Origin: CALMFG01 sp963666035
GTDB lineage: Bacteria > Bacillota > Clostridia > Christensenellales > CALMFG01
Reading direction: 5' to 3'
Assembly: GCA_963666035.2 (NCBI GenBank)
Contig: CAXXJI010000003.1
Span: forward strand, 1 to 64,000
DNA: 64,000 nt
A program made the position numbers and the translations under genes. The notes under the pieces are model-generated. The model searched no databases, was not told the origin of the DNA, and saw only the letters and a program-made list of their open reading frames with translations. Of the stretch, positions 35,006 to 43,859 are shown in pieces (the first letter of the stretch is position 1; every line of letters starts with the position of its first letter).

Positions 35006-36876
35006 AACGCTTGTCCGACACGCATCTGGTTGCCAAGCTGGACGCCCTGCCCGAAAAGCCGGGCGTCTATTTGATGAAAGACGAAGCCGGCGAAGTAATT
35101 TATGTCGGCAAGGCCAAGCACCTAAAGAAGCGTGTTAAATCCTACTTTGAAAATATTGCGGCCAAGGACGCGAAGACCAGAGCCCTGGTTGAGCGCATCT
35201 GTGATCTTGATTATGTGACGACCAAAACCGAAGTGGAAGCGTTGGTTTTGGAGTGTTCGCTGATTAAAGAATACGATCCGTACTATAACATCATGATGAC
35301 GGACGGGAAGGGGTATCCTTATATCAAGCTGGATATGTCGGTGCGCTTCCCAAGGTTGGAAGTGGTGCGTCAGCTGGAGATGGACGGCAGTAAGTACTTT
35401 GGCCCCTTTACGTCGGCCTATGAGGTGCGCGAAGCCTTAAGCGCGTTATATACGCTATACCCTTTACGGCAGTGCAGCAAAGTGATTGGTGAAAAACCGG
35501 GGAAAAACGACCGACCCTGCATTTACTACCAGATGGGGACTTGCCTTGCGCCCTGCGCAGGATTGACAGACGAAGAAACTTACGGGCGGAACCTTGAAAA
35601 AGCGATTGATTTTTTAAAGGGAGATTATAAGCCGATCGTTGATGCGTTGACTCGGCGCATGACGGAAGCCAGCGAAAAAACCGAGTACGAAAAGGCGGCG
35701 AACTTACGCGATAAAATTGCCGCGGTGAAGTCGATGATGGAAAAGCAGAAGGTGGGGAGTACCGACCTATCCGAGCGGGATATCATCGGGGTGGCGGCTT
35801 CGGACAATGCGGCGGTGCTGCAATGCTTTTTTATCCGCAAAGGGGCGATCAGCCATACACAGAAATATTTCCTGTCCTTCACCGATGAGGATGAAAGCGC
35901 AGTGGTGGACTACGGCATCAAGCAGCATTATTCGGCTGTGCCGGATATCGGCAAGCGTGTGTTTGTCAACGTACTGCCCAAAGAGAAAGACTTGATTGAG
36001 GAGTGGCTTTCTGAAAAGCGGGGAAGCAAGGTGCAGTTGATCGTACCGCAGAAAGGCGATAACAAAAAGCTTCTGATGATGGCGGCAGAAAACGCCGAGG
36101 AAAGCTTAAAGCGAAACCTGCGTGAGCGGATGCGTGAACACAGCCGAACGGTGGGTGCCAGTGCGCGGCTGCAAAAAGCTTTGGGAATTCCGTTTGAAAT
36201 CAAACGGATGGAGTGTTACGATATATCCAACATACAGGGCACAGACAAAACTGCTTCGATGGTGGTTTTTGAGAACGGCAAGCCCAACTATAAGGAATAC
36301 CGAAAATTCAAGATCAAGACCGTGGTAGGGTCGGATGACTTTGCCAGCATGAAAGAAGTATTAAGCCGCAGACTGGCACGGGGGAAATCCGAATATGAAG
36401 CGACTGTGGGAAACGGCGCGGAACCGGCCAGCGGGTTTGGCGTTCTGCCTCAGCTGATCGTGATTGACGGCGGTAAAGGACAGCTCTCCTCGGCGCAGGA
36501 GATCATGGATAGTTTTGGACTTAAAATACCCATGATTGGCCTCGCCAAGCGGGAAGAGGAGATTTTTCTGCCAGGACGGAGCGAGCCGATCATCATTGAT
36601 AAAGACGATGAAGCACTGAAGCTGCTCCAGCGTATTCGTGATGAGGCGCATCGGTTCGCGATCACCTTTCATCGCAGTTTACGTGAAAAGCGCACCATTC
36701 GGTCCGAGCTGGATGATATCGCCGGCATCGGGTTTGAGCGGAAACTGGCACTGCTTCGGGCATTTGGTTCGGTTGAGATGATACGGGAAGCCAGACAGGA
36801 TGACCTGGAAGCGGTAAAAGGGATTCCGAAAAATGTGGCAAAAACGATATATGAGTATTTTCATTCGGAAGAGTGA
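35002..36876 (+). CDS. uvrC: Excinuclease ABC subunit C
   Basis: UvrC makes both incisions around a lesion held by UvrB. The 624 residues are full length. The N-terminal GIY-YIG nuclease has GVYLMKDEAGEVIYVGKAK, the UVR motif lies near residue 210, the RNase H-like endonuclease follows with YDISNIQG and VIDGGKGQL, and the C-terminal helix-hairpin-helix pair closes the protein. A CxxxxxxC-type cluster motif near residue 172 (CIYYQMGTCLAPC) is also present. Confidence 0.99.
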   Translation: MKRLSDTHLVAKLDALPEKPGVYLMKDEAGEVIYVGKAKHLKKRVKSYFENIAAKDAKTRALVERICDLDYVTTKTEVEALVLECSLIKEYDPYYNIMMTDGKGYPYIKLDMSVRFPRLEVVRQLEMDGSKYFGPFTSAYEVREALSALYTLYPLRQCSKVIGEKPGKNDRPCIYYQMGTCLAPCAGLTDEETYGRNLEKAIDFLKGDYKPIVDALTRRMTEASEKTEYEKAANLRDKIAAVKSMMEKQKVGSTDLSERDIIGVAASDNAAVLQCFFIRKGAISHTQKYFLSFTDEDESAVVDYGIKQHYSAVPDIGKRVFVNVLPKEKDLIEEWLSEKRGSKVQLIVPQKGDNKKLLMMAAENAEESLKRNLRERMREHSRTVGASARLQKALGIPFEIKRMECYDISNIQGTDKTASMVVFENGKPNYKEYRKFKIKTVVGSDDFASMKEVLSRRLARGKSEYEATVGNGAEPASGFGVLPQLIVIDGGKGQLSSAQEIMDSFGLKIPMIGLAKREEEIFLPGRSEPIIIDKDDEALKLLQRIRDEAHRFAITFHRSLREKRTIRSELDDIAGIGFERKLALLRAFGSVEMIREARQDDLEAVKGIPKNVAKTIYEYFHSEE

Positions 36877-36913
36877 CGAAAGAGAAGCGATTTGAATTGA
36901 ATGGAGAAGTGGG

Positions 36914-37108
36914 ATGAAAAAAGAAAAGCGATTTGAAGTGATCTATAAAGACGGGACGATGCTGGCACAGAGGATTCTGGTGGATAAAAAAACCGGTGTG
37001 AACTATCTATTTATCGCGGAAGGGTACGCGGGCGGGCTGACGCCGCTTTTGGATCAAGACGGCAAGCCCATCATCTCCACGGTTTCCACGCTGTCGCGTG
37101 AGATATGA
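36914..37108 (+). CDS. DUF6440 family small protein
   Basis: This 64-residue protein carries the signature DKKTGVNYLFIAEGYAGGL and TPLLDQDGKP, characteristic of DUF6440. No function is known. It lies 37 bases after uvrC in a run of small genes reading the same way. Confidence 0.8.
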   Translation: MKKEKRFEVIYKDGTMLAQRILVDKKTGVNYLFIAEGYAGGLTPLLDQDGKPIISTVSTLSREI

Positions 37109-37124
37109 TGGAGGGAAAAGTGAT

Positions 37125-37343
37125 ATGATGAAGAAATTTATTGCTCCGCTGATTTTCGGAGTGCTGTTTCTGGGGCTGATGAGCGCGTACTTGTTCATCT
37201 TTGTGGATGCGTTTAAAACACCGCTGGTGATTATCATCTACGTGGTGGTGGTGCTGGCGCTGATCGCGGCGATGGCGGCGACTTTGCGGGCACGGTACCG
37301 TGAGATAAAGGAAGAAGACGAAGACGACTTAAAAAAGTATTAA
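37125..37343 (+). CDS. Small two-span membrane protein
   Basis: The predicted protein has 72 residues from the ATG at 37125, which has GGAGGG nine bases upstream; a GTG at 37098 would add a non-conserved leader. Two membrane spans (FIAPLIFGVLFLGLMSAYLF and a Val/Ile-rich second one) are followed by an Arg-rich loop and an acidic Lys-ending tail. The function is unknown. Confidence 0.65.
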   Translation: MMKKFIAPLIFGVLFLGLMSAYLFIFVDAFKTPLVIIIYVVVVLALIAAMAATLRARYREIKEEDEDDLKKY

Positions 37344-37367
37344 TAGTCGGTTTGAAAGAGTGAAATT

Positions 37368-37457
37368 ATGATCTATACGTTTGCGACGATTGGGTTGGTT
37401 TTCATGATCGGCGGTATGATGGTTGTTAATTTTATCAGCAGGAATAGCGGACGATAA
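37368..37457 (+). CDS. Possible 29-residue single-span membrane peptide
   Basis: The frame reads MIYTFATIGLVFMIGG and on to a short basic end (SRNSGR). A GAAAGAG site lies about eight bases upstream. It fills the gap between two genes in the same direction, and the hydrophobic core is long enough for one span. Similar orphan peptides are easily missed. Evidence is only the ribosome site and composition. Confidence 0.4.
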   Translation: MIYTFATIGLVFMIGGMMVVNFISRNSGR

Positions 37458-37481
37458 GGATAAAAAATGGAGGAGAGAAAG

Positions 37482-37793
37482 ATGATTTTAGTCAATACGG
37501 ATTTTATCACAGGAAAAGATGTGACGACAATGCAGGTGGTGAAGGGCTCAACCATTCAGTCCAAGCATATGGGCAAGGACATCATGAGCGGCCTTAAAAC
37601 CATTGTAGGCGGCGAGTTGACGGCGTACAGTGAGATGCTGAACGAAGCACGTGCGATTGCCACCAAACGGATGGTGCAGGAAGCGGAAGGATTAGGTGCG
37701 GACGGCATCATCAATATTCGTTACGCCACCAGCAACATCATGCAAGGCGCCGCGGAAGTGCTGGTTTACGGCACAGCGGTGAAATTTAAATAG
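37482..37793 (+). CDS. YbjQ/UPF0145 family protein
   Basis: The predicted protein has 103 residues from the ATG at 37482, which has GGAGGAGA upstream; the ATG at 37467 lies inside that region. The family pattern is clear: GKDVTTMQVVKGST, then YSEMLNEARAIATKRMVQEA, GADGIINIRY and the closing YGTAVKF. YbjQ forms a pentameric, possibly metal-binding fold of unknown role. It precedes the TVP38-type gene by 15 bases. Confidence 0.85.
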   Translation: MILVNTDFITGKDVTTMQVVKGSTIQSKHMGKDIMSGLKTIVGGELTAYSEMLNEARAIATKRMVQEAEGLGADGIINIRYATSNIMQGAAEVLVYGTAVKFK

Positions 37794-37808
37794 AGAAAAG
37801 GGAACGAC

Positions 37809-38552
37809 ATGAGCGAGGAAAAAAGACCGGCTGCGGCAGAGAAGACAAACGAAAAAAGAAGGAAATGGCGGCTGGTTTTAACATGGACCATTTTGGCCGC
37901 GGCGGTGGTCGGCATCTACTTTTTGCTGCGGGAAACCGGCCTGATTGAGTTTTTTTCCTCACGCGAGCGCATCCGAACATGGATTGAAGGATACGGCATC
38001 TGGGCTCCGTTGGCTTTCTTGATTTTGCAGGTGGCGCAGGTGATTATCGCACCCATCCCAGGCAACGTCACGACCATTGTGGGCGGGGTGTTGTTTGGCT
38101 TTTGGGTCAGCGTCAGCATTTCTCTGGTAGCCATATTTATCGGCTCGATGATCTGTTTTTGGCTGGCTAAAACCTATGGGCGCCCGCTGGTCATTAAGCT
38201 GGTCAAGGAAGAAATTGTTGATAAATATCTGCACGAGTTATCCTCTCGCCAGCGGATTGCGCTGATACTCATCTTCTTGTTTCCTTTCTTCCCGGATGAT
38301 ACCATCTGCCTGATTGCAGGGTTGACACCGATCAAGACCCGCGAGTTTATGTGGCTGGTGATATTAACCCGGCCATGGGGGACGATCGGTTCTTCGCTTT
38401 TGGGCGCCAGCGTCATATCCATCCCGCTTTGGGGCTGGGTGGTGATTGGTGTGGCGACGATCGGCATTTTCGCGGTGGCTATGAAGTACGGGCCGCAGAT
38501 TGAAGAATTTTTCAAGCAGAAATATCAGAAAATAAAAGAAAGCAGGCACTAG
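37809..38552 (+). CDS. TVP38/TMEM64 (DedA-like) membrane protein
   Basis: This 247-residue protein has a basic N terminus and about six spans. The SNARE-associated/VTT domain shows the segment PIPGNVTTIVGGVLFGFW and, later, FFPDDTICLIAGLT. Members of this superfamily act as lipid scramblases or flippases in several organisms, including bacterial DedA proteins that recycle the polyprenyl carrier. Its exact lipid is not known. Confidence 0.88.
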   Translation: MSEEKRPAAAEKTNEKRRKWRLVLTWTILAAAVVGIYFLLRETGLIEFFSSRERIRTWIEGYGIWAPLAFLILQVAQVIIAPIPGNVTTIVGGVLFGFWVSVSISLVAIFIGSMICFWLAKTYGRPLVIKLVKEEIVDKYLHELSSRQRIALILIFLFPFFPDDTICLIAGLTPIKTREFMWLVILTRPWGTIGSSLLGASVISIPLWGWVVIGVATIGIFAVAMKYGPQIEEFFKQKYQKIKESRH

Positions 38553-38555
38553 AAT

Positions 38556-38783
38556 ATGGCGGAAGAAAAGAAGATTAAAATCTGCCCGGTATGCGGGCTA
38601 GAATATGCGCAGCAAGCTGAGTTTTGCGAAAAATGCAAAACGGTGCTGATCGACAAACCGCAGAGCGGAAAGAATGTACCAACCGATTACAAGCGGTTGT
38701 TTCTGACGATTCTATATACTTGCCTATTTATCGGGTTTATCATGGTGCTGTATATTATTCTCGGCCGTGTGGCAGCGGGCTGA
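38556..38783 (+). CDS. Zinc-ribbon membrane-anchored small protein
   Basis: This 75-residue protein has two CxxC-type pairs (CPVCGLEYAQQAEFCEKC) forming a zinc ribbon at the N terminus, and one C-terminal span. It overlaps in function space with many tiny clostridial zinc-ribbon membrane proteins. It is the last gene before a terminator. Confidence 0.8.
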   Translation: MAEEKKIKICPVCGLEYAQQAEFCEKCKTVLIDKPQSGKNVPTDYKRLFLTILYTCLFIGFIMVLYIILGRVAAG

Positions 38784-38807
38784 GATATTTATAAAGCGGA
38801 TGATTTG

Positions 38808-38832
38808 GAGCTTTTCATGAAGCTCTTTTTTT
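38808..38832 (+). terminator. Terminator of the uvrC-small-gene cluster
   Basis: GAGCTT and AAGCTC form a stem with a six-base loop, followed by seven T bases. Confidence 0.8.
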
Positions 38833-38916
38833 ATTTCAACAGTTTTTGTGAGGCGAACTGATTGTTAAAATATGAACAAACAATGAAATTACACAGGATA
38901 TGGCGTATCCGGGGTT

Positions 38917-38946
38917 TTGCATATCTGTATTTTGTTTATATATAAA
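38917..38946 (+). promoter_or_regulatory. Predicted promoter of the first LRR gene
   Basis: TTGCAT and TATAAA are 18 bases apart, about 50 bases upstream of the start. A GGATA/TATCC inverted repeat lies just before it. Confidence 0.4.
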
Positions 38947-38996
38947 CGTTGTTTCATACAAAAATAATTTAAATTTGAAAGGAGAAAAAGGTAATC

Positions 38997-40190
38997 ATGA
39001 AACACAACGGACTTATTTTTTTTATTATTATTCTTTTATTGGTGCTTACCTTACCAATGACCGTATTTGCCGAGACGGAAGAACCGGCAAAAATCGCAGA
39101 CGTAGCGCTCAAGGACGTGTTACGCGGCATGCTGAACAAGGGGGTATATGACGAAATCTATCCTTCCGAGCTGGCCGAGTTCACCGGAGAGATGGACTTT
39201 TCAGACCTTGGCATCACTGACTTAAGGGGGCTGGAGTACTTCACCAATGTGGAGCGTTTTAACTTCAGCAATAACGCAATCACGACTTTGCCGTCAAACC
39301 TCTATAAGATGGAGAACTTAAAAGCGCTGGACTTAAGCTTTAACGACCTATATGCGCTGCCGCCTGAAATCGCGGACACCCCGAATCTGGAGACGCTGAT
39401 CTTAAAAGGTAACAAGTTAAAAATCCTGCCGACACGGATTCAGGAGATGGCGAATCTGCGCAATCTGGATATTTCGGGGAATCGATTTGAAGAGCTTCAA
39501 CGCCGCCTGATTTATCTGCATCTGGATACTTTCAACTGCGACTATAATTTTATTGACCTGACCGAGGGGACGATCTCCCGCAAAAACCTTGACAATATGG
39601 AGATTGCGGTGAAGACCGATGCATACAAGCAATTGGTTAAGCTGCCGAAAATCACCTATACCACTGAAGAGGGCAATTTTATCGTCAAATGGCGCACCGC
39701 GTATGATGTGCCGTTTTATGACGGAACCACGGCAGAGGTGGTGGGATACACCATTCTGCTGGACGGCAATTTTCAGACAACGGTAGGACCGGATGAAACC
39801 GAACTTGATTTGGGATATCTGGGTAACGGGACATATGAAATATCCGTCAGCCCGGATTATAAGGTGGATGGGTTTGGCGAATTCCCATTGCGGTACTATA
39901 CCAAGCTGAGCGCCGAATTTGGCAAGGATGGACCTTTTATCCCCGACAACCCCGAACCGGTTGTTTTTGAGAACCCGGAAAATTCAGCAGGCGATGTTTC
40001 GACCGGCAGTGTCCAGATGGAAACCGATTCTGATACAAAGGGAGTAGGCTTCTTAAGTGAGATGAACGCGGTGACATGGATACTTACTGCCATTGTCGTG
40101 CTATTGGCGGGGGGACTGACGACTATGCTGGTGCTGTTCTTAAAGAAAAAGACCGAGCCGGAAAAACAAACAACAGTAAAGAAGAAATAG
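38997..40190 (+). CDS. Membrane-anchored leucine-rich-repeat protein 1
   Basis: This is a 397-residue protein. A signal peptide (FFIIILLLVLTLPMTVFA) is followed by an alpha/beta start, then about five leucine-rich repeats of 22-23 residues (for example LKALDLSFNDLYALPPEIAD). A beta-rich fibronectin-like domain with YTILLDGNFQTTVGPDE follows, then a Pro/Glu linker, one membrane span near the end, and a Lys-rich tail. The repeats face outside the cell. It is a clear paralog of the next gene, in the same order of parts. Ligand and partner are unknown. AAAGGAG lies upstream of the ATG. Confidence 0.85.
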   Translation: MKHNGLIFFIIILLLVLTLPMTVFAETEEPAKIADVALKDVLRGMLNKGVYDEIYPSELAEFTGEMDFSDLGITDLRGLEYFTNVERFNFSNNAITTLPSNLYKMENLKALDLSFNDLYALPPEIADTPNLETLILKGNKLKILPTRIQEMANLRNLDISGNRFEELQRRLIYLHLDTFNCDYNFIDLTEGTISRKNLDNMEIAVKTDAYKQLVKLPKITYTTEEGNFIVKWRTAYDVPFYDGTTAEVVGYTILLDGNFQTTVGPDETELDLGYLGNGTYEISVSPDYKVDGFGEFPLRYYTKLSAEFGKDGPFIPDNPEPVVFENPENSAGDVSTGSVQMETDSDTKGVGFLSEMNAVTWILTAIVVLLAGGLTTMLVLFLKKKTEPEKQTTVKKK

Positions 40191-40222
40191 ATAGATATAA
40201 AAATAGTATGAAACAACCAGTT

Positions 40223-40258
40223 AAACCCTGGGCGTATGAGCGCTCGGGGTTTGCTTTG
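40223..40258 (+). terminator. Terminator between the two LRR genes
   Basis: AAACCC...GGGCG and CGC...GGGGTTT arms form a hairpin with small internal loops, followed by a weak T-rich stretch. Confidence 0.55.
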
Positions 40259-40291
40259 TAATAAAAGAAAATACCGGAAATTTGCGGGATA

Positions 40292-40300
40292 TGGTATAAT
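40292..40300 (+). promoter_or_regulatory. Extended -10 promoter of the second LRR gene
   Basis: TGG-TATAAT, with a poor -35. It gives the second LRR gene its own transcript despite the tandem arrangement. Confidence 0.55.
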
Positions 40301-40372
40301 GGGCACATCAAAATGAAAATACAGATTGATTAAAAGGACAAAGATTTTATATATTTTAAGGAGTTTTTAGCG

Positions 40373-41614
40373 ATGAGAAAAATGCGATTGACTGCAATTC
40401 TTTTGGCGATATGCATGGTGTTGGCGGTTCCGCTGATGGCTTTTGCGGAGGAGGACGCTTCTATTCCGGATGCCAAGCTGAAAAGCGCGCTCGCCAATTT
40501 ATTGAACAAAAGTGCTTCGGCTGAACTTAAACCGTCCGAATTGGCGACGCTGACCGGTGAGATTGATTTAAGTGACCTCGGTATCTCCAATATCCGGGGC
40601 ATTGAATATCTGACTGGGGCGACGAGCATTGACCTTTCAGGCAACGATATTGAGACCATGTCCTCCAAGATGGAGCTTTTGGTGAACCTTGAGAGCCTGG
40701 ATATGTCTCGAAATGAAAAGCGGTATGATTTCCCGCGAGAGGTGCTTGAGATACCTAATTTGAAGAATCTTAATTTAGCGGCATCCAAGATTCGGCTGGT
40801 GACAAGCGCCTTAAGCGAAATGACCAGCCTTGAGAGCTTGGATCTTTCCGCCAACCGCCTGGACGCGTTTCCGTCGGTGCTGCTCGATATGCAGCTGGTC
40901 AACTTAAATCTCGATTACAATTTTTTGGATTTACGGGAAGGAAAACGAGACAGAAACAATATTGACGCGATGAGCGAGCTTGTCAGCGGCGAACTCTTGG
41001 CGTTTCGCCAGTTTGGCCGTTTGCAGAATCTGACCTACTACACAGCGGGCGGGAAAATCGTTGTGGAATGGGATGGGATTGATGATATCACGTTCTACGA
41101 TGGCACGGTCGCTTCGGTACAGGGCTATTCAGTTCTGGTCAGCGGCGACTATGTGACCGAGACCGGCGCATCCAAGCGCTCGGTGCAGATTGATGCGGTG
41201 GCGGGAACCGAGTATCAGGTTTCGGTCAGCCCGTCATATACCCTGCCGCAGTATGGCGAGTTTAAAATCCGGTCGTATACGCATCAGGTGGTCAAGTTGA
41301 ATGCCACGGGTCCGACATTGATTCAGAATTTGGACCCGGTAGTATATGAAAACCCATATCCGACGCCTTCCCCCACACCGGTGCCGACACCTTCGCCGAC
41401 GCCTTCCCCCACGCCAGAAATGAGGGCGATTGTGATGGCATCGGACAGCCCGAGTCCGCTCCCGCAGGAGGAGAGCACAAAACTGGATGGTTTGTTTGGC
41501 GCTTCGGCCATGATGACAGTGGTGCTTTTGGGTGTGATTTTGGTTTTAATCACGGTGGTTGTGGTACTGTTGATTGTTATCTTGAAGAATAAGAGTATTA
41601 AAGGCAAAGAGTAA
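40373..41614 (+). CDS. Membrane-anchored leucine-rich-repeat protein 2
   Basis: This 413-residue paralog of the previous gene has the same architecture. It comprises a signal peptide, a PSELATLTGEIDLSDLGI start, leucine-rich repeats, a beta domain with YSVLVSGDYVTETG, a Pro/Thr/Ser linker of repeated TPSPTP units, one membrane span and a short basic tail. The linker is longer than in LRR1 and resembles a cell-wall-spanning spacer. The two genes are best explained by a local duplication followed by divergence. AAGGAG precedes the ATG. Confidence 0.85.
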   Translation: MRKMRLTAILLAICMVLAVPLMAFAEEDASIPDAKLKSALANLLNKSASAELKPSELATLTGEIDLSDLGISNIRGIEYLTGATSIDLSGNDIETMSSKMELLVNLESLDMSRNEKRYDFPREVLEIPNLKNLNLAASKIRLVTSALSEMTSLESLDLSANRLDAFPSVLLDMQLVNLNLDYNFLDLREGKRDRNNIDAMSELVSGELLAFRQFGRLQNLTYYTAGGKIVVEWDGIDDITFYDGTVASVQGYSVLVSGDYVTETGASKRSVQIDAVAGTEYQVSVSPSYTLPQYGEFKIRSYTHQVVKLNATGPTLIQNLDPVVYENPYPTPSPTPVPTPSPTPSPTPEMRAIVMASDSPSPLPQEESTKLDGLFGASAMMTVVLLGVILVLITVVVVLLIVILKNKSIKGKE

Positions 41615-41636
41615 AAAGGAAATTTCGAACAATACG

Positions 41637-41664
41637 GGGTATGCGCCAACGCGCATGCCCTTTT
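41637..41664 (+). terminator. Terminator after the second LRR gene
   Basis: GGGTATGCGC and GCGCATGCCC form a 10-base stem with one wobble and a CAAC loop, then TTTTG. Confidence 0.8.
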
Positions 41665-41694
41665 GTACGGATTAAAAATTAGCACTGGCTAACC

Positions 41695-41723
41695 TTGAAT
41701 ATTTATTCGGAGTGTGGTATAGT
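41695..41723 (+). promoter_or_regulatory. Strong predicted promoter of the LysE gene
   Basis: TTGAAT and TATAGT are 17 bases apart, with TGG directly before the -10 box (extended -10). Confidence 0.65.
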
Positions 41724-41766
41724 GTTTGGCAATTATAGCATGTTTTTAGGTGGTTAAGGCAAAGTG

Positions 41767-42411
41767 ATGGTCGGTATTTTTTTTAATGCTTTGGTGGTGG
41801 GGTACAGCGGCGCGGTGATGCCCGGAGCGCTTTTGACTTATGTGATTAACCAAAGCTTGAAAAAAGGAATCAAGGTGGGTGTACTTACCATTATTGGACA
41901 CGCGATATTAGAGACCGCGCTGATTGTGCTGATATTCTTGGGCCTATCTACTGTTTTGGAATCCAGTCTGATGAGCATCATCATCTCTTTTGCGGGCGGG
42001 GCCTTGATGATTTACTATGGTATCAGCGGAACTTTGGAAGCGCTGAAAAACGGATTTTCTGTGGCGGTGGACGAGCAAGCCAAGGCGGACGGTGATGGGA
42101 AGTTGATTCTAGCTGGTGGATTGGTATCCTTAGCCAATCCGTACTTTATCATCTGGTGGGCGACTATTGGATTGGCATTGCTGTTTAAAGCACATGCGGC
42201 TTTTGGATATATCGGGGTCATCGTATTTGCACTGGGACACTTTATGGCCGATTTTACATGGTATGTTTTGGTTTCGGGCGCGGTACATAAAACCAAAGGT
42301 TTTTTGAACATGAAAGCTTACCGTTTGCTGGCACTGGGTTTAAGCTTAGCCTTGGTCGGGTTCGGGATATATTATATGGTTTCGGGGTTCCGGTTCATCG
42401 GGATTTTATGA
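41767..42411 (+). CDS. LysE-family amino-acid exporter
   Basis: This 214-residue transporter has six spans, with the family start GYSGAVMPGALLTYVINQSL and the middle LVSLANPYFIIWWATIG, both typical of LysE/RhtB exporters. The likely start is the ATG at 41767, just after a GTG. It lies directly upstream of lysA, the lysine-forming enzyme. A role in exporting lysine or its precursor is plausible but inferred only from context. Confidence 0.85.
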   Translation: MVGIFFNALVVGYSGAVMPGALLTYVINQSLKKGIKVGVLTIIGHAILETALIVLIFLGLSTVLESSLMSIIISFAGGALMIYYGISGTLEALKNGFSVAVDEQAKADGDGKLILAGGLVSLANPYFIIWWATIGLALLFKAHAAFGYIGVIVFALGHFMADFTWYVLVSGAVHKTKGFLNMKAYRLLALGLSLALVGFGIYYMVSGFRFIGIL

Positions 42412-42442
42412 GTTTGACTAATTTTTTTTGAGGTATAGATAT

Positions 42443-43648
42443 ATGATTTTAACGCAAGAAAAAGCATTGGCGCTGGCGGAGAAATACGGCACGCCTCTGT
42501 ATGTTTATGACGAAGGCATTCTGCGCGCGCGCTGCCGCGACTTGACTGGGCTTTTACCGAACCGCAATTTTAAGGTGAACTATTCGGCCAAAGCCAATAC
42601 CAATCTTGAGATTTTGAAGATTGTCCGTGAGGAAGGGCTTTTGGTAGATGCGATGTCGCCGGGCGAAATTTACATTGAGGAACTGGCAGGCTTTACGCCC
42701 GAGGAAATCTTCTACATAGGCAACAATGTTTCGGTGGATGAGATGCGCTATGCCGTGGAGCGAGGCATTCTGGTCAGCGTGGACTCGCTTTCGCAGTTGG
42801 ATCTGTTTGGGCAGAATTTTCCCGGACAGCGGGTGGCGATTCGATTTAATTCGGGCGTCGGCGCTGGGCACCATGAAAAGGTGGTTACCGGCGGAAAGAA
42901 GACCAAGTTTGCGGTGCAAAAAGATTATGTGCCTCAGGTGAAAGCACTGCTCGAAAAGTACAATCTGACGCTGGCGGGTATTAACCAGCATATCGGCTCC
43001 TTTTTCCTAAGGCCGGATGAGTATGTGGACGGGGCCAAAGCGCTTCTGGAAATTGTCAAACAGTTTCCGGGGCTGGAATTCGTGGATTTCGGCGGCGGAT
43101 TTGGAATTCCGTACGAGGAAATGCATCGGTTGGATTTAAAAGCACTGGCTGGTCTGTTTGAAGAAATACTGGATGAATTCTTAGCCGACTATGATAATCA
43201 GAACATTATGCTTAAAATTGAGCCGGGACGGTATATTGTGGCTGAGAGCAGTGCGCTTTTGGGCCGTGTTCACAGCGTGAAGGATAACTATGGCAGACGA
43301 TATATCGGCACAGATATTGGGTTCAACGTCAATATGCGTCCTGTGATGTATGATTCGTACCATCATATCGATGTGGCGAAGGAGAAGGATACGGATGAAA
43401 CCGAGATCGTTTATGTCTGCGGTAACATCTGCGAATCCGGCGATCTTTTGGCCAAAGAGCGATTGATTAAAAAAGCCGAGGTGGGAGACGTGGTGGTGAT
43501 GAAGGACACCGGCGCTTACTGTTTTTCGATGGCGTCGAACTATAACTGCCGCTTAAGACCGGCGGAAGTTCTGATTGGCGCAGACGGCAGCGATCGCTTG
43601 ATACGCAAACGTGAAACGCTGGAGGATTTGGTTCGACACTTTGTTTAG
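42443..43648 (+). CDS. lysA: Diaminopimelate decarboxylase
   Basis: LysA makes lysine from meso-diaminopimelate with PLP. The predicted protein has 401 residues from the ATG at 42443, which has TTGAGG nine bases upstream. The PLP lysine is in FKVNYSAKANTNLEIL, the phosphate-binding glycines in DFGGGFGIPY, and the substrate-site cysteine in CGNICESGDLL. The shorter, non-Gram-negative type of lysA is indicated. It forms a unit with the LysE-type exporter. Confidence 0.97.
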   Translation: MILTQEKALALAEKYGTPLYVYDEGILRARCRDLTGLLPNRNFKVNYSAKANTNLEILKIVREEGLLVDAMSPGEIYIEELAGFTPEEIFYIGNNVSVDEMRYAVERGILVSVDSLSQLDLFGQNFPGQRVAIRFNSGVGAGHHEKVVTGGKKTKFAVQKDYVPQVKALLEKYNLTLAGINQHIGSFFLRPDEYVDGAKALLEIVKQFPGLEFVDFGGGFGIPYEEMHRLDLKALAGLFEEILDEFLADYDNQNIMLKIEPGRYIVAESSALLGRVHSVKDNYGRRYIGTDIGFNVNMRPVMYDSYHHIDVAKEKDTDETEIVYVCGNICESGDLLAKERLIKKAEVGDVVVMKDTGAYCFSMASNYNCRLRPAEVLIGADGSDRLIRKRETLEDLVRHFV

Positions 43649-43712
43649 TTGCGGGCTACTAAAATGAAGTTTTTAGATCGAAGGGGTTTTTAGCTGCAGA
43701 CCGGCAGATGGA

Positions 43713-43741
43713 TTGCGGTTAGAACCCTTTGTTGATATAAT
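43713..43741 (+). promoter_or_regulatory. Promoter of the ECF-coaX-hom transcript
   Basis: TTGCGG and TATAAT are 17 bases apart, with TGA just before the -10 box. A leader of about 110 bases follows, carrying a hairpin with CGAT(A)TCGG/CCGAATCG arms near 43761-43782. No known riboswitch class was recognised. Confidence 0.6.
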
Positions 43742-43859
43742 ATATATGAGGCGGACAGGCGATATCGGAATGCCCGAATCGTACTTAAAAGCCGTCTTAA
43801 ATATAAATCTATTTTGAGTCGGGTATCTTGCGAAAGGGCAGAACTCGAACGGAGGTATT

